64,000 nt of DNA from Notamacropus eugenii. Its lineage: Eukaryota > Chordata > Mammalia > Diprotodontia > Macropodidae. Below the pieces are notes generated by a model. It made no database searches, was not told where the DNA came from, and saw only the letters and a list, made by a program, of their open reading frames with translations. Made by a program: the position numbers and the translations under genes. The DNA lies in contig NC_092878.1 in NCBI RefSeq assembly GCF_028372415.1, positions 31,029,903-31,093,902 on the forward strand. Reading direction: 5' to 3'. Each line of letters begins with the position of its first letter. Within the stretch, counting starts at the first letter, position 1. Shown piece by piece: positions 1-10,454 of the stretch.

Positions 1-874
1 TGGTGACACAGATCCATTGTAGCAAGCCCTTTTGGTGTTCCCTGTGCACAAACCCTGAGATAGCTTGTCTTCATAGTTCAGCACATAAGAAGACCCCTCC
101 AGGGGAACATACGGAAGAAATATTCCCAAAGACACAAAAGACAAAACACTCAGGGATATCCAATCCCATACTCCTCCTAATGCCCCCACCTACTCCTTTC
201 TTCTTCCTAAAAGCACTGCAATGTTTGGCATGGGAAATACTGTACGGTGATAGTCATCTTTCAAACACCAACAATGCAAATTTTGCTGCTTCTTGCTCCT
301 GTGTACTGGTTTCAAGCAACTCTAGTTTTGATAAGGGCTTAGTGTATCCTTCAAGGATATTGAATTGCAGTTGCTGACTTTTCTCCCCTCTAGCTCAGTT
401 GCACTATTTTTTTTTGCTGTGCTAACACTAATCCCCTTTTTAAAAAATCCTGTCATCCTTGTCTGTCTCTCTCCCTCTCTCCTTCTCCTCCTTTTCCTCT
501 CCCCTCTTAATCCCTTCCTCCTTCCCTTCCCTCCCAACACATACACCCAAAATATATGTACATCTAGATATACATCTACATATAGATATCTATTTATCTG
601 AAGCTTTAAAATATCACTTTCTTCTGTACTTAACAATATATAATGATTGGATCATGTAGGATCCTGTAAAAAAAAGTTACAAAATGTGAAACACTTACCA
701 GTCTTAAAAAGCTGTACTACCTGTTAGCCTGCCCAAAGTGAATGTTGCATAGAAAACTCAATAAGTTTATTTAGCCATTCTGAGTTGTGATTAGTCTCAG
801 GCAGTCTATCTAAACAGTTACCTGAAGCATTGCCAGCTCTCATTTATCATTCAGTAGATCCAGGGGAGCAGATG
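1..874. other. Upstream SCG5 intron sequence, no gene recognised
   Basis: No exon, RNA gene or clear repeat is recognised here. The stretch includes a C/T-rich run at about 465-540 followed by a short AT-rich run at about 540-600. The open frames across it are short, lack recognisable domains and overlap low-complexity sequence. By position relative to the SCG5 exons downstream, this is probably intron, but the 5' exons are outside the window so this is inference. Confidence 0.5.
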
Positions 875-1205
875 GTATGATGGAGGGTCATTGCAGCTCT
901 ACGGTATAGAGATGATGCCGAGCAAGCATTAGTGGAAGGAATTTAGCATGTTTAGCCTGGAGGAGAGCAGTCAGTCTTGAAGTATTTGAAGGGAAATCAA
1001 ATGGAAAGGGGATTAGAATGTTCCCTTTGGCTTTCATAGGCAGAACTGGTAGCAATAATTAACCAGTGTAAGAGAGGCAAATTTTGGCTCAACATAAGGA
1101 ATAACTTTCTTATACAATCAGGGTTATTCAGAAGTGGATAAAAAAATGGGTTCTTCTTTTCTAGAGATTTTAAAAGCAGACTTTGGGTGATTAGTTGTGG
1201 GAATG
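875..1205 (+). repeat. CR1/L3-type LINE fragment
   Basis: The order of phrases 'tttagcctggaggagagcag', 'gtatttgaagggaaatc', 'ggcagaactggtagcaataa' and 'aacataaggaataactttctt' matches the layout of the 3' part of CR1/L3 LINEs (the 'agcctggagaag...' to 'aaaaatttctt' segment known from amniote CR1). It is old and heavily diverged, with no coding capacity left. Boundaries are approximate. Confidence 0.6.
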
Positions 1206-1384
1206 TTAGAGAGGAGATTCTTTGTTTATGTGTAGTTTGGACCACATGTGATTCTCAATTTGTTGATTACCTGGGTTCATTTACCTTTCTGTTACTTCCT
1301 GACATATTCTCTTGTTAAATGAGAAAAGTGCCAACTTTGTGCCTCTTTTTTTTTCCTTTGGAGAGAATGTTCCCCATCCCAGGG

Positions 1385-1570
1385 CATCCACAGGAATCCC
1401 AAGGTCATAGATCTAGGAGAGATCATCAGAGGCATTCTAGACCAGTTCCCTCCTTATACTCAAGGAACCTAAGGCCAAGGGAGGTTGTGACTTGCCCTAA
1501 GTCATACAGGTAGCAAATATCAGGAGTAGGATTTGAATCCAAGTCTTCTGACTCTAAAGCCTCAGGAGGT
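1385..1570 (+). repeat. MIR-like SINE fragment
   Basis: Recognised by 'ggttgtgacttgccctaag', 'tcatacaggtagcaaat' and 'aggatttgaatccaagtct', the 3' core of MIR-type SINEs. The opening 'atagatctaggagagatcat' resembles the alternative head seen in several other copies in this window (for example 15745, 29620 and 60120). It is old and diverged. Confidence 0.6.
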
Positions 1571-1733
1571 AGGATCAGGGTCCTCAACCATCAAACAGAA
1601 TGGACAAGTCTCTCCATAGTTCTTCTAATCTGAGTTACCATTCCTGGTATCTTTGTTCTTCTAATGCCCCACAGTAGTTATGATCTGCTTATCAGACCTT
1701 ACTCATTCTTGCAGATCATAATACTTTACTTTG

Positions 1734-2048
1734 AGGGAACTAGATGGTGCAGTGTCTAGAGCACCAGTGCAGGAGTCAGGAGGACCTGAGTTCAAGTCTT
1801 ACCTCAGACACTTGACACTCACTTAGCTGTGTGACCTTGGGCAAGTCACTTAACCCCAACTGCCTCGTTCTGGGTCATCTCCAGTCATCCTGATGAATAT
1901 CTGGTCACTGGATCCAGATGGCTTTGGAGAAGTGAGGCTGGTGACCTGCACAGCCCTCCCTCACTCAAAACAAAGTCAAGTGCAAGTCATGTCATCGTTT
2001 CTCTGATGGCGTGGTCCTCTTCAACAATGAAAGATGAATGCACACAAC
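1734..2048 (+). repeat. tRNA/MIR-head SINE with RTE-like 3' tail
   Basis: The body starts 'gggaactagatggtgcagtg', runs through 'gagttcaagtcttacctcag' and 'gtgaccttgggcaagtcact', then continues into a second module 'tgggtcatctccagtcatcc' ... 'atctggtcactggatccaga' ending in a CA-rich tail. The flanks are direct repeats: actttactttg at 1723-1733 and actttacttta at 2049-2059. This marks an L1-style insertion and fixes the borders. The same two-module element occurs at 7476 and, inverted, at 12311. Confidence 0.85.
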
Positions 2049-2202
2049 ACTTTACTTTAGTTAGGTACTGCCAATTAAGTACTCCCCCACATTAGGTTCA
2101 GCAGAGCTACGTTGGGACTCATTCCTGGATAGATAGGAATCACATTGTAACTCTTGTATCAGAGGGCTCTCACAGCAAAAAAGAACTCAGGGTCACTTTG
2201 GG

Positions 2203-2496
<294 letters not shown>

Positions 2497-3224
2497 AATC
2501 TGGAAAATTACTGATGCTGCCCAGTGTGCTAACACCAACTCCCTTGACAAGCATATAGTTCACAAAGTTAAAAAAGGAAAGTTTTATTGAAAGGTGGAAG
2601 AAAAAAAAAGTAGAATTCCCAGTAGAGTTCTTGGAATATGAAGCCCCCCTTGAATGAACAAACCAGCTGTCCGAAACACCTCTGGTGTGTGACTCTTAGG
2701 CCATGGGCTCCCAACAAGAACCTCCAGTCATTCCCAAGGGCATTGTAAAATTTTAGACATTGATCTCTAAAATAGCTTTTCTTGTAGTCAGATGTAGGCA
2801 ACTCCCAGCAAGTGGTATCAGGCAGCACTCAATGGCAATGCCAAGATTTTTCCTAGAGCAAATTTTTTTTTCTATCCTCAGATGTCTGCAAAGGGGAATG
2901 CCTGTAGGGTCTCCCTGCCTGGTAGGAAGTGCAGCTTTTCTTTGCATCCCTGCTGAATGGTAACAGGACCAAATTATGGACTTCCCTTCCTTGTGGCTAC
3001 TCACCCTGTTCTCACAAAAGTTTCCCAGAGAGCAGGACCATGCCACTCTCTTGTCTCCAAGAGAAGTCATGTCATCTAAGAAGAGGTTCAGGTATGATGA
3101 CTACAGATTTCTATGTATTTTCTCCTTTAGATACCTGAAGGGAAGTTTCCTATCCAGTGGAACATTCCTTATTTGGTCCAGGAGTTGGCAAAGCAACTTA
3201 AATTTCTCCTGAATGCTCTCTTTT
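2497..3224. other. Non-coding intron stretch, nothing recognised
   Basis: No coding exon or confident repeat is seen. Several short overlapping open frames on both strands lack start context, splice sites and similarity to any protein I recognise. The sequence has mixed composition and contains no long tandem repeats. Confidence 0.45.
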
Positions 3225-3375
3225 AAAAGAGGCAGTAGGACATATTGGAAGTAAACTGGACCCAGAATCAGGAAGACCTGGGTTCCCATGCTGCCTCTGA
3301 CATCTCCTGACTGTGGAACCTTGTGTGAAACACTTAACTTTTCAGTGCCCCATACACCTCTCAAAGACACAGCAT
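3225..3375 (+). repeat. Diverged tRNA-derived SINE
   Basis: The series 'ggaagtaaactggaccca', 'atcaggaagacctgggttc' and 'gaaacacttaacttttcagt' keeps the layout of marsupial SINEs (head, internal promoter-like 'gttc' box, then 'cacttaac'). It is old, with no clear target-site duplication. Confidence 0.55.
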
Positions 3376-4389
3376 AAGTGGCAGGGACATTTTTCCTTAT
3401 TGGAAATTCACTCTACCAATGAAATAATAGATCTGATTTTTAAAATCTTCTTTTAAATCCCTCATTCTTTGATTCTGTCCCCCCCGCCCCACCCCGAGTT
3501 TCTCTTCAGTCAGTTGGACAGCATCATTCAAATCATCTGAAATTGTTACTAGCCTTAGGGCTATTGCTACATATGGTAGGAGAGATGGGTAAAGAGGAGA
3601 AGTTTCTCCAAACCAGCTATATTATTAGAGCTGGAGGTCCAGAGCTGACTGAGTTATCAGTCTCTTGCCAAGCATCTGACCCAGTCTACTATTGTCTTCC
3701 CTTTCAACTTATGTGGTTCTTTTGGATCTTAACCATTTACTTGGTCTCCTGAATATTCACTCAACAGATCCCGAAACAAAGTCCACCTGATTCTCATTTA
3801 TTTGTTTATCCTCTGACTTGTGTTCTTCTGGGTGACTTGACCTTGGGTCAAGTCTGACCTGCCTTCTATGTGCTCATCCACATCTCTGACCCATGTTACC
3901 CAGGTTGCCTAGTTCCCTAATCTAAGTTTCTGATCCCTGTTTCCCAGTGCAGAAAGAGAACAATCTGCCTGGGAGTCAGTGAAATGAATATTGCCACTTG
4001 GCTTGCTTTTCTCTAGTTAATCAACATGGATTGCTTCCTATAGTCAGTAGGTAGGTAATTTTATTGTTGTTGCAGTACTGAGACATGACGAATAACTTAC
4101 AAGGAGCATTTGACCATGGAATCCCAGAGTAGCCATGCAAGAGCATTTATTCTCAGGGAGGACATGGGGCTGAGTGAAAAATACATTGTTCAGTTTAGGG
4201 CAAGTCATAATTTGATAGATCCCAATATTTTTGAGCAACTGTTGACTCTTACTGAATCTGAGGTCTTCTCTAACCTCCTGATAATCTGTCTTTCAGCAAA
4301 TATCAAATGAGGTGAATTGTGAAAGTTCAAGCACCGAAAAGAGAGACCTTGGCCGCCGTGTACAAACATCTTTGGGCACCATACAAACT
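3376..4389. other. Non-coding intron stretch, nothing recognised
   Basis: No exon or confidently named repeat is seen. A C-rich run lies at about 3479-3495. Open frames are under 70 codons and show no recognisable domain. Confidence 0.4.
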
Positions 4390-5060
4390 GCCAAATTGAC
4401 ACCTCATTGCAGACGGCAAATAAAGTTAAATTAAGTGACTGAGGGGACTTTAACAAATTACCTATTCAAAATTGCTTTTGCAAAGCTTACCAAATTCATG
4501 GCAGCCCTGAAAGTATCTCCCTGCAAAAAAATTTTCCCCCTCTTGGTCTTGTGGCTGCTGCAGGAAAATTAGTAAAATCCACAGAATAACATTTGAACTT
4601 TTGCAAATGAGTAAACAGCCAAAATAAACAGCACTTCGGAAAAAACACACATTTTCTCTCTTTTAAGAGCAGGCTGTGCCTCAGCAAAATACCTTAAAAG
4701 TGAACTAAAAAGCTTTTAAAAAAATAAACAATTCTGCTTATGATCATAAATTGGGACCATATGGAGATGTGAAAGCTGCAAGAACAATCCATTTATGCTC
4801 TTTTCTCACTGCCTGCATTATTTGCATGCCACAGAGAATGCTTATATTAAGTTGAGTTCACTGAAGTCTTCAGTGACCCCCCAATAAGAATGAACTCTCT
4901 TCCTTCTGGGGCTTCTTAGGCAACATTGCAGAAAAAAAGAGAATGAAATGAAGAGCAATACTTGTTAATAAGCCACAGCTGAGAAGCAAATTCTCCTTTT
5001 CAATTTCCCATCATTTTACCTCAATTCATATTTCTCCTTTAAAGTGCCATATGGCCCCAG
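4390..5060. promoter_or_regulatory. Repeat-free AT-rich block, candidate conserved non-coding element
   Basis: Unlike its surroundings, this block contains no recognisable SINE, LINE or simple repeat. It holds several transcription-factor-like words, including an exact octamer ATTTGCAT at 4820-4827 (POU-type site). It lies inside a neuroendocrine gene, where such elements often act as enhancers. That function is inference: no alignment was available, and octamers also occur by chance. Confidence 0.3.
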
Positions 5061-5399
5061 TGAATCTCAGTAGATCAGTGATATATACCAAAGTTGAAAA
5101 TATGTGGTGGCATCCTTGTGAATGGTCAGTCATTGATAGAGCTATGTTGCAATTTGCCCTCTTGTTCGGCTTCCTGGCCTTAAGGGATGGTGAATATACA
5201 GACTACCCAGAGTAGATCTGTAGTCTGTTTTCTCCTAATCAACTTGATTTGTGCCATGGTGTCATGGGTAAGAGAATGTGGATGATCCGATGCCAGCCAT
5301 CATCACTAAACAATTCAGGCACTGTTTGGCCACCAGTGTAGCATGGGCAATGATAGTTTCTTTAAAGGTGAAGGGTTACATTCTCATTGTCTCTTGTGA

Positions 5400-5600
5400 T
5401 TATCACTTGTGTTTCTTATTCTATAGAAGTATGATGGCATAATGGACAGAAAACTGGGTGTAGAGTCTGGAAGACCTACATTCAAATTCTGACACTCATA
5501 CTGACTCTGGGCAAATCACTTATCCATCTTTGTACCTCGGGTTGCTCTCTATGACTTAGCTACTGAGTTATATAGTTAGGTTTCCATGCTGAAGATAATT
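5400..5600 (+). repeat. Diverged tRNA-derived SINE
   Basis: Recognised from 'gtatgatggcataatggaca', 'gagtctggaagacctacatt', 'caaattctgac' and 'tctgggcaaatcacttatcc'. This is the same head arrangement as the marsupial SINEs at 16045 and 24805. It is degraded, and the borders are approximate. Confidence 0.6.
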
Positions 5601-5879
5601 CTTTTGTTATTTTCCCCAATAGCACTTAATGTCTGTACCACTTATCCAGCACTTACCTAACCAGTTAAAATTAGAAAGAAATTAGATCAGACCCCCAAAG
5701 TCAATTGGACTAATCATAGATGAGAACTTTAATTGAAATGGAAATGATGACCTCGGTGCCATTACAATATTAGGCCCCTCTTGGCTGCCACAATGCAGGA
5801 ATTCTTGGAAACACCCAATACCAGGGCTCTGCTTATGAGGAGGGATATGGTAATTATTTGTAAAAGGATATGTCTTAGG

Positions 5880-5960
5880 ATCATAGCATCATAGATTTGG
5901 AGTTATAAAGGCCCTTAGAGATTCCCTAATCCAACACTCTGATTTTACGGATTGAATATA
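5880..5960 (+). repeat. Short MIR-like/CR1-like fragment
   Basis: The segment 'tcatagcatcatagatttgg' ... 'gagattccctaatccaacac' ... 'attttacggatt' resembles the head of the hybrid MIR-like copies seen elsewhere in the window (25225, 29620). It is short and diverged. Confidence 0.45.
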
Positions 5961-6273
5961 GTCCTTAAAAATGAAAATTATTTCTTTGACATATGAATAT
6001 GTGTTTACTGGAGATCAAGTCAGAAAGCTTTAAATCGAACTAACAAAATAATAAAAGGATAAGGGTATAGAGAAAAACACAATAAATGAGTTTCCTAATT
6101 TTTTCTTCCCATTAGCTTAGTTTCTACACAGATATATAAGGTATTTGTGCTAATTTTGGAAAGCATTTGCACATATTTGAACTCCATAGACAATCATAAA
6201 CTTCATGCTAACCAGTCTTTTCAACCTTTTAAGAAAAGCTACATAATAAAGGAGGACTAATTTATGTTTTTTC

Positions 6274-6520
6274 TCCTCTTCCTTCTCCTCCTTCTCTCTC
6301 CCTCCTCTCCATCCTTCCCCCTCTCTCTTTCTCCTCTCCCCTTTCCTTCCTTCCTTCCCATTTCTCTCTCTCTTTCCTCTCCCTTCTTTCCTTCCCCTTC
6401 TTCCTTTCTCTTTCCCTCTCCTCTCTCTTTCCCTCCCCTCTCTCTCTCCTCTTTCTCTTTCCCTCCCTCCCCTTCTCTCTCTGTCCCTCTTTCCTTTTTT
6501 CTTCTTCCTCCCCCCACTCT
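6274..6520. repeat. Homopyrimidine tract (C/T on + strand)
   Basis: About 245 bases are almost entirely C and T, built from irregular tct, cct and tttcc units. The complementary strand is a polypurine tract. The Ser/Phe/Pro-rich and Arg/Glu/Gly-rich open frames across it are composition artefacts. Such tracts can adopt triplex structure and often vary between individuals. Confidence 0.9.
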
Positions 6521-6864
6521 CTTCAGTTGGGGTTCTAATGTGTAATGAGAATGCTAAAGAAGGAATGAAGAGACATAAGGGACCAGAAAATCTGAAAAGT
6601 GTCTTATCAGCATTTGAATCTTTGGGAAGTGGTTGTACTTTTTGAAAGAGTGGGTGGATGTATTCAAATCAGATACTGCCATATAAACTTCAAGGTCAAG
6701 TTTGAAGTTTCTTAGAATATTATGTCCTAAGGAGGCCCTCTCATGCTTACTTTTTTTCCCCTTTGGCTCTTCCCTGGATCGTAGGTTCTGTTTCCTTACT
6801 ACTACCTCCTACAATCTTTATCTTCCTTCAATTGACCATTCAACACCATTTATTTTTTTGAAAT

Positions 6865-7040
6865 AGATGGTTATTGATATTTTTTTATTTTACCTTGCCT
6901 AGGCTTCTTCTCCCTCTCCTACCCAGAGTCATCTCTTCTAACAAAGAAATTTTTTAAAAAGAAAAAGAGGAGGAAGAGGAAAAAAGTTCAGCAAAACTAA
7001 TTTTGCATTTAGAAAAATCTGACATTATAAGCATGTTCCA
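6865..7040 (-). repeat. L1 3'-UTR fragment (old family)
   Basis: The run 'cttctccctctcctacccag' ... 'ctaacaaagaaattt' ... 'aaaaaagttcagcaaaact' ... 'aaaaatctgacattataag' ... 'gcatgttccatgcc' is the inverted 3'-UTR pattern common to marsupial L1 copies. There is no coding part and the borders are approximate. Confidence 0.55.
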
Positions 7041-7043
7041 TGC

Positions 7044-7260
7044 CAGAGGTGTCAAACATGAACCTGTGGGCCTCATGCAGCTGGAGTGCAGCCTGAACCA
7101 GATTAAAATGTAATTCAGAAATGTTTAACAAAACAAATAAAAATAGAGTGAAACATAGATAATGTTACTGTATGGTTTTCTAAGTGAATATTCAGCCTGC
7201 AGAGATCCTGACATACAGTTTAGTTCTACTTCTATTTCAATTTGACATTTTGACATTCTA
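7044..7260. mobile_element. Possible non-autonomous hAT element
   Basis: The left edge 'cagaggtgtcaaacatga' resembles the terminal inverted repeat of hAT-type MITEs abundant in marsupials. The interior mentions 'ctgtgggcctcatgcagc' and 'aaccagattaaaatg', which I associate with that family. A clean right terminal repeat and 8-base target duplication are not visible, so the call is tentative. Confidence 0.35.
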
Positions 7261-7301
7261 TCCTCCCCAGCACAAAAGAATGGGAAGAGATGTCTTTTCT
7301 T

Positions 7302-7322
7302 GGGGGGGGGGGGGGGGGGGGG
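7302..7322. repeat. Poly(G) run of 21
   Basis: Twenty-one consecutive G on the + strand follow 'gtcttttctt'. Runs of this length are hard to sequence, can form quadruplex structures, and may not have the true length in the assembly. Confidence 0.95.
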
Positions 7323-7394
7323 TCAAGATCAATAATTATTTATGAAATTTTCAGCCTGCAGTTTCTCCTATATCTATCTTAGTTTTGAGTGTTT

Positions 7395-7850
7395 GTTTCC
7401 ATGTTGTGGTCCATTGGATTGTAAGCTCTTGAGAACAGGGACTGTCTTTTGCCTTTCTTTGTATCCCTAGTGCTTGGGGCAGCTAGGTGGTGCAGTGTCT
7501 AGAGGTGGTGCAGGAGTCAGGAGGGCCTGAGTTCAAATCTCACCTCAGGCACTTGACACTCACTAGCTGTGTGACCTTGGGCAAGTCACTTAACCCCAAT
7601 TACCTCATCTTGGGTCATCTCCAATCATCCTTATGAATATCTGGTCATTGGATCCATATGGCTCTGGAGGAGAAGTGAGACCTGCACAGCCCTCCCTCAC
7701 TCAAAACAAAGTCAAGTGCAAGTCATATCATCATTTCTCTGATGGCATGGTCTTCTTCGGCAATGAAGGACAAACACACACACCAATCCCTAGTGCTTAG
7801 CATATTGCCTAGGATATAATAGGAGCTTAATAAATGCAAAATAACTGATT
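7395..7850 (+). repeat. L2 3' end, split by a SINE
   Basis: The left piece (7395-7475) reads 'ttgtaagctcttgagaacag', 'ggactgtcttttgcctttct'. The right piece (7786-7850) continues 'cctagtgcttagcatattgc' ... 'cttaataaatgcaaaataac'. Together they are the 3' end of an L2 LINE. The break is caused by the SINE at 7476-7785. Confidence 0.8.
7476..7785 (+). repeat. Two-module SINE inserted in L2, exact target duplication
   Basis: The SINE starts 'ggggcagctaggtggtgcag' and ends in a CAAACACACACACC-type tail. It is flanked by the perfect 13-base repeat atccctagtgctt (7463-7475 and 7786-7798), which is L2 sequence duplicated by the insertion. The second half ('tgggtcatctccaatcatcc' onward) is shared with the RTE-like fragment at 8150-8427. 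This is the cleanest SINE insertion in the window. Confidence 0.92.
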
Positions 7851-7854
7851 GATG

Positions 7855-8149
7855 ACTCCTCTGTGCCAGGCATTGTGACTCATGCCATGGGTGTAAAGAC
7901 AGTAAAACAGTCCCTACATTTAAGGAGTTTACACTCTAATAGAGGATACTGCATGTATATAGACAGGCATCTGCAAAACCCATAGAAAACACATACAAGG
8001 AAAGGAAGGCATGAGCAGGTGGGGTGGAAGGGGATGGAGTTGGGCACTAGGAAAGTCCTCTTGCAGAAGGTGGTGCCTGAACTGAGTCTTAAAAGCAACC
8101 AGGGATTTGAAGCAGGGGTTATGAGGACGGATGTCATCCATTGATTCAC
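7855..8149 (+). repeat. Unclassified mammal-type interspersed repeat
   Basis: The series 'tgtgccaggcattgtgactc', 'cagtccctacatttaaggag', 'gtttacactctaatagagga' and 'aaccagggatttgaagcagg' also appears, diverged, at 10455, 51660, 52860 and 57575. It is therefore a dispersed family. I cannot assign its class with confidence, and it has no coding capacity. Confidence 0.6.
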
Positions 8150-8427
8150 TTCTTAAAGAGGGCTCTTATAACCTCACTCAAAGTGTGAACCTGAAAAGGC
8201 CTCAGCCTAAAAGGGCCAGGGTCCCCAGGGTCTCCCATTGCATTCTGGGCCATCTCCAGTCATCTTGATGAATATCTGGTCACTGGACCCAGATGGCTCA
8301 GGAGAAGAAAGTGAGGTTGGTGACCTTGCACATTTCTCCCTCACTCAAATCCAGGTCAACTGCAAGTCATGTCATCAATCCCTGATGTCATGGTCTCCTT
8401 CAAAAAAGGACAAACACAACAACAATG
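8150..8427 (+). repeat. RTE-like LINE 3' end
   Basis: Reads 'ggcctcagcctaaaagggcc', 'gggtccccagggtctcccat', then 'gggccatctccagtcatctt' ... 'tgacaggac'-less tail ending 'ggacaaacacaacaacaa'. It lacks the tRNA/MIR head of the SINEs that share its 3' half, so it is read as the LINE partner rather than a SINE. The 5' part is truncated. Confidence 0.6.
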
Positions 8428-8579
8428 AGGAGGGAATGTATCCCAGCCAGCGCTTAGGCATGGATACAGACAAGAAAGGATATTGAAAGTAAGGAGCAAC
8501 AAGAGACAGCCAGACTGATAGAATGCAAAGTATGTAGAGAGGGAGTAATATATAGCAATGGGTCATGTTCAGAACAATT

Positions 8580-8825
8580 CAGGTGTCACCTCCTATACTT
8601 GGCCCTTGGAAAATCATCCCAGGTGTCTATGTTCTCTCCCTCTTGAGATGACCTTCTCTATAGTTTGTATTGACTTATCTCTGTGCTTGTGATACTCTGC
8701 CCCTTCACATACACACATACACACAAGTAAAATATAATTAAATATAATTAAAATATAATGTCTTTGAATTTACATTTTAGGCACAGTGCTTTGCATTCAA
8801 TATATGCTTGTTGATCAGCTGATGG
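8580..8825 (+). repeat. L2 3'-end fragment
   Basis: The order 'aattcaggtgtcacctccta', 'ccttctctatagtttgtatt', 'aggcacagtgctttgcattc' and 'aatatatgcttgttgatc' matches L2 3' sequence. A short CA/TA-rich interruption lies at about 8710-8760. Confidence 0.65.
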
Positions 8826-9960
8826 AAAGTAGATAAGGATTTTCATGAGGAGGCAGAATCCAAATCCTAGGGAAAGGAGCCCTGTTAAGAGAGCAAAGAA
8901 GGCAAGCATGAGAGGGCTTTGTAAAGATACAGTGTTGCTACATCCTTAATAAATGTTTATTGAATTGAATGGAATTGCTGTCACCCATCTCATATCTCCT
9001 TTGATTATTTATTGCTTTTTGGGTTTTTGAAAGATGAAAGTTGCCTCGGATTCCTTGAGCATAAGACTTCTCCTTTCTCTTAATTCAGATCCTTTTTTTC
9101 TGTCCCTTGGGTATCTCAGGCTGGCACCCTCTGCCCACTAGCAAGGATATTTGGGAAGTGCCATGGGTGGGTGCGGGCTCAAGGAGCTGGCTTTAATAAC
9201 CCATATGATTTCTTGAGCTTTTTAGACCATAATAGAAATGGTATACCCAGGATGGTTGGAAGAATGAAGGAAGGGGCTGTATTTTTAGTGCCTGCTGTTT
9301 GTGGGTAACATAACTGAAAACTGTTGGATCTTTTCCCCTTTAGCTGAATGGCTGGTATTCAGGAGCTTGCACCCACTCTCTGCCAGGCTGCCCTCATGGA
9401 ACTCCCTTTTTATGATGTGGGTGACTGGTTACTTGGCACCTGCCTGTCCCACTACAATTCTTCATTATTGTCCAGCACTGATGTCCAGTCATCCAGCCCA
9501 ACTGGCAGCCTTGGTGTCATTGGGTTATAGCAGAGAGGGTTTATTGATGAGACTTGACTGGCGGGCTGGCTGTGAGCTTGTCAGGGCGTTACCACATTGT
9601 GAGTGAAAGTCTGCAGGCTAGGGGCTGGGTCTGGATGCTGCAAACCTGCTGGCATGGAGCTGGCATTCAGACATTAATGAACGACAGTAGCAAGAATAAT
9701 GGCCAGGGTCCCATCCTAGAAGGATTCTGCCAATGCCTCCCGAGAGTGAGGACTTGGCTTCAGTCACTCTGAATCTTCATGGTGAGTTGTTGTAAGGAGA
9801 ATTGTTTTAGGAGACTAAGCCCCCTGGATCTCTTGAGCCCACTCTCATTTTGGGAGATCTCATTTTACCAATGGACACTCTGGGGCTCTAACCATTCTTT
9901 GGAAGTGGAAAACAAAGTAAGAAGATGCTTGTAGGGCCCTATTATGCTTGTGCTGGGCAT
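8826..9960. other. Non-coding intron stretch with one L2 tail
   Basis: The only recognisable repeat is a short L2-like tail near 8940-8985 ('cttaataaatgtttattgaa'). A 101-codon open frame at 9301-9606 shows no domain, no splice context and no protein I recognise. It is treated as chance. Confidence 0.4.
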
Positions 9961-9964
9961 CACT

Positions 9965-10045
9965 ACCTGATCACAAGCAAATTATCTAACCTCTGTGGGC
10001 CTTAGTTTTCTCATCTGTAAATCGGGGATACTAGCCCTACATACT
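9965..10045 (+). repeat. MIR-like SINE fragment
   Basis: 'gcaaattatctaacctctgt', 'gggccttagttttctcatct' and 'gtaaatcggggatac' form the conserved 3' half of a MIR-type SINE. Confidence 0.7.
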
Positions 10046-10049
10046 TCTT

Positions 10050-10425
10050 TGGAATGGTGCAGGTTTTCTTGCTAGTGTGCTCATGTTGTTCCTTTTGCCT
10101 TGACTCTCTACCAACCCCACTCCTTCTGCCCCAAACTCTCTTGATCCATTTCTATCCATACTTCAAACCGCAGTTCAGATGTCATCTACTCCATGAAGCC
10201 TTCCCTGATGTCCAGTCAGAAGTCATCACTCTCACTTCTGAACTCCCAAAGTACTCTATCTTTAGTTGCACTCTTGTATTCTAATAATGATATTTATTAA
10301 ACAATAACTTGCTAAGCACCTAGTATGTGCACAGGGCTTGTTAGGCACTGAGTTATATAGACACATAATGTCCATAACTGATACCACACAGACTTTTAAT
10401 AAGTGCTTGTTGAATGAATAAAATG
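10050..10425 (+). repeat. L2 3' region, interrupted
   Basis: 'ttcaaaccgcagttcagatg', 'tcatctactccatgaagcct' and 'tccctgatgtcc' are L2 3' words. The L2 tail resumes at 10390 with 'cttttaataagtgcttgttg'. About 100 bases between 10283 and 10385 belong to another repeat ('cctagtatgtgcacagggct'). Confidence 0.75.
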
Positions 10426-10454
10426 ACTAGCATGGTTTTACAAAGTACACTATG

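Noticed and set aside
6257-6545. Open frames rich in Arg/Glu/Gly (minus) and Phe/Ser/Pro (plus)
   Set aside because: Composition artefacts of the polypyrimidine tract.
9301-9606. 101-codon plus-strand open frame
   Set aside because: No domain, no splice context, and no protein I recognise. Length is within chance for 64 kb.
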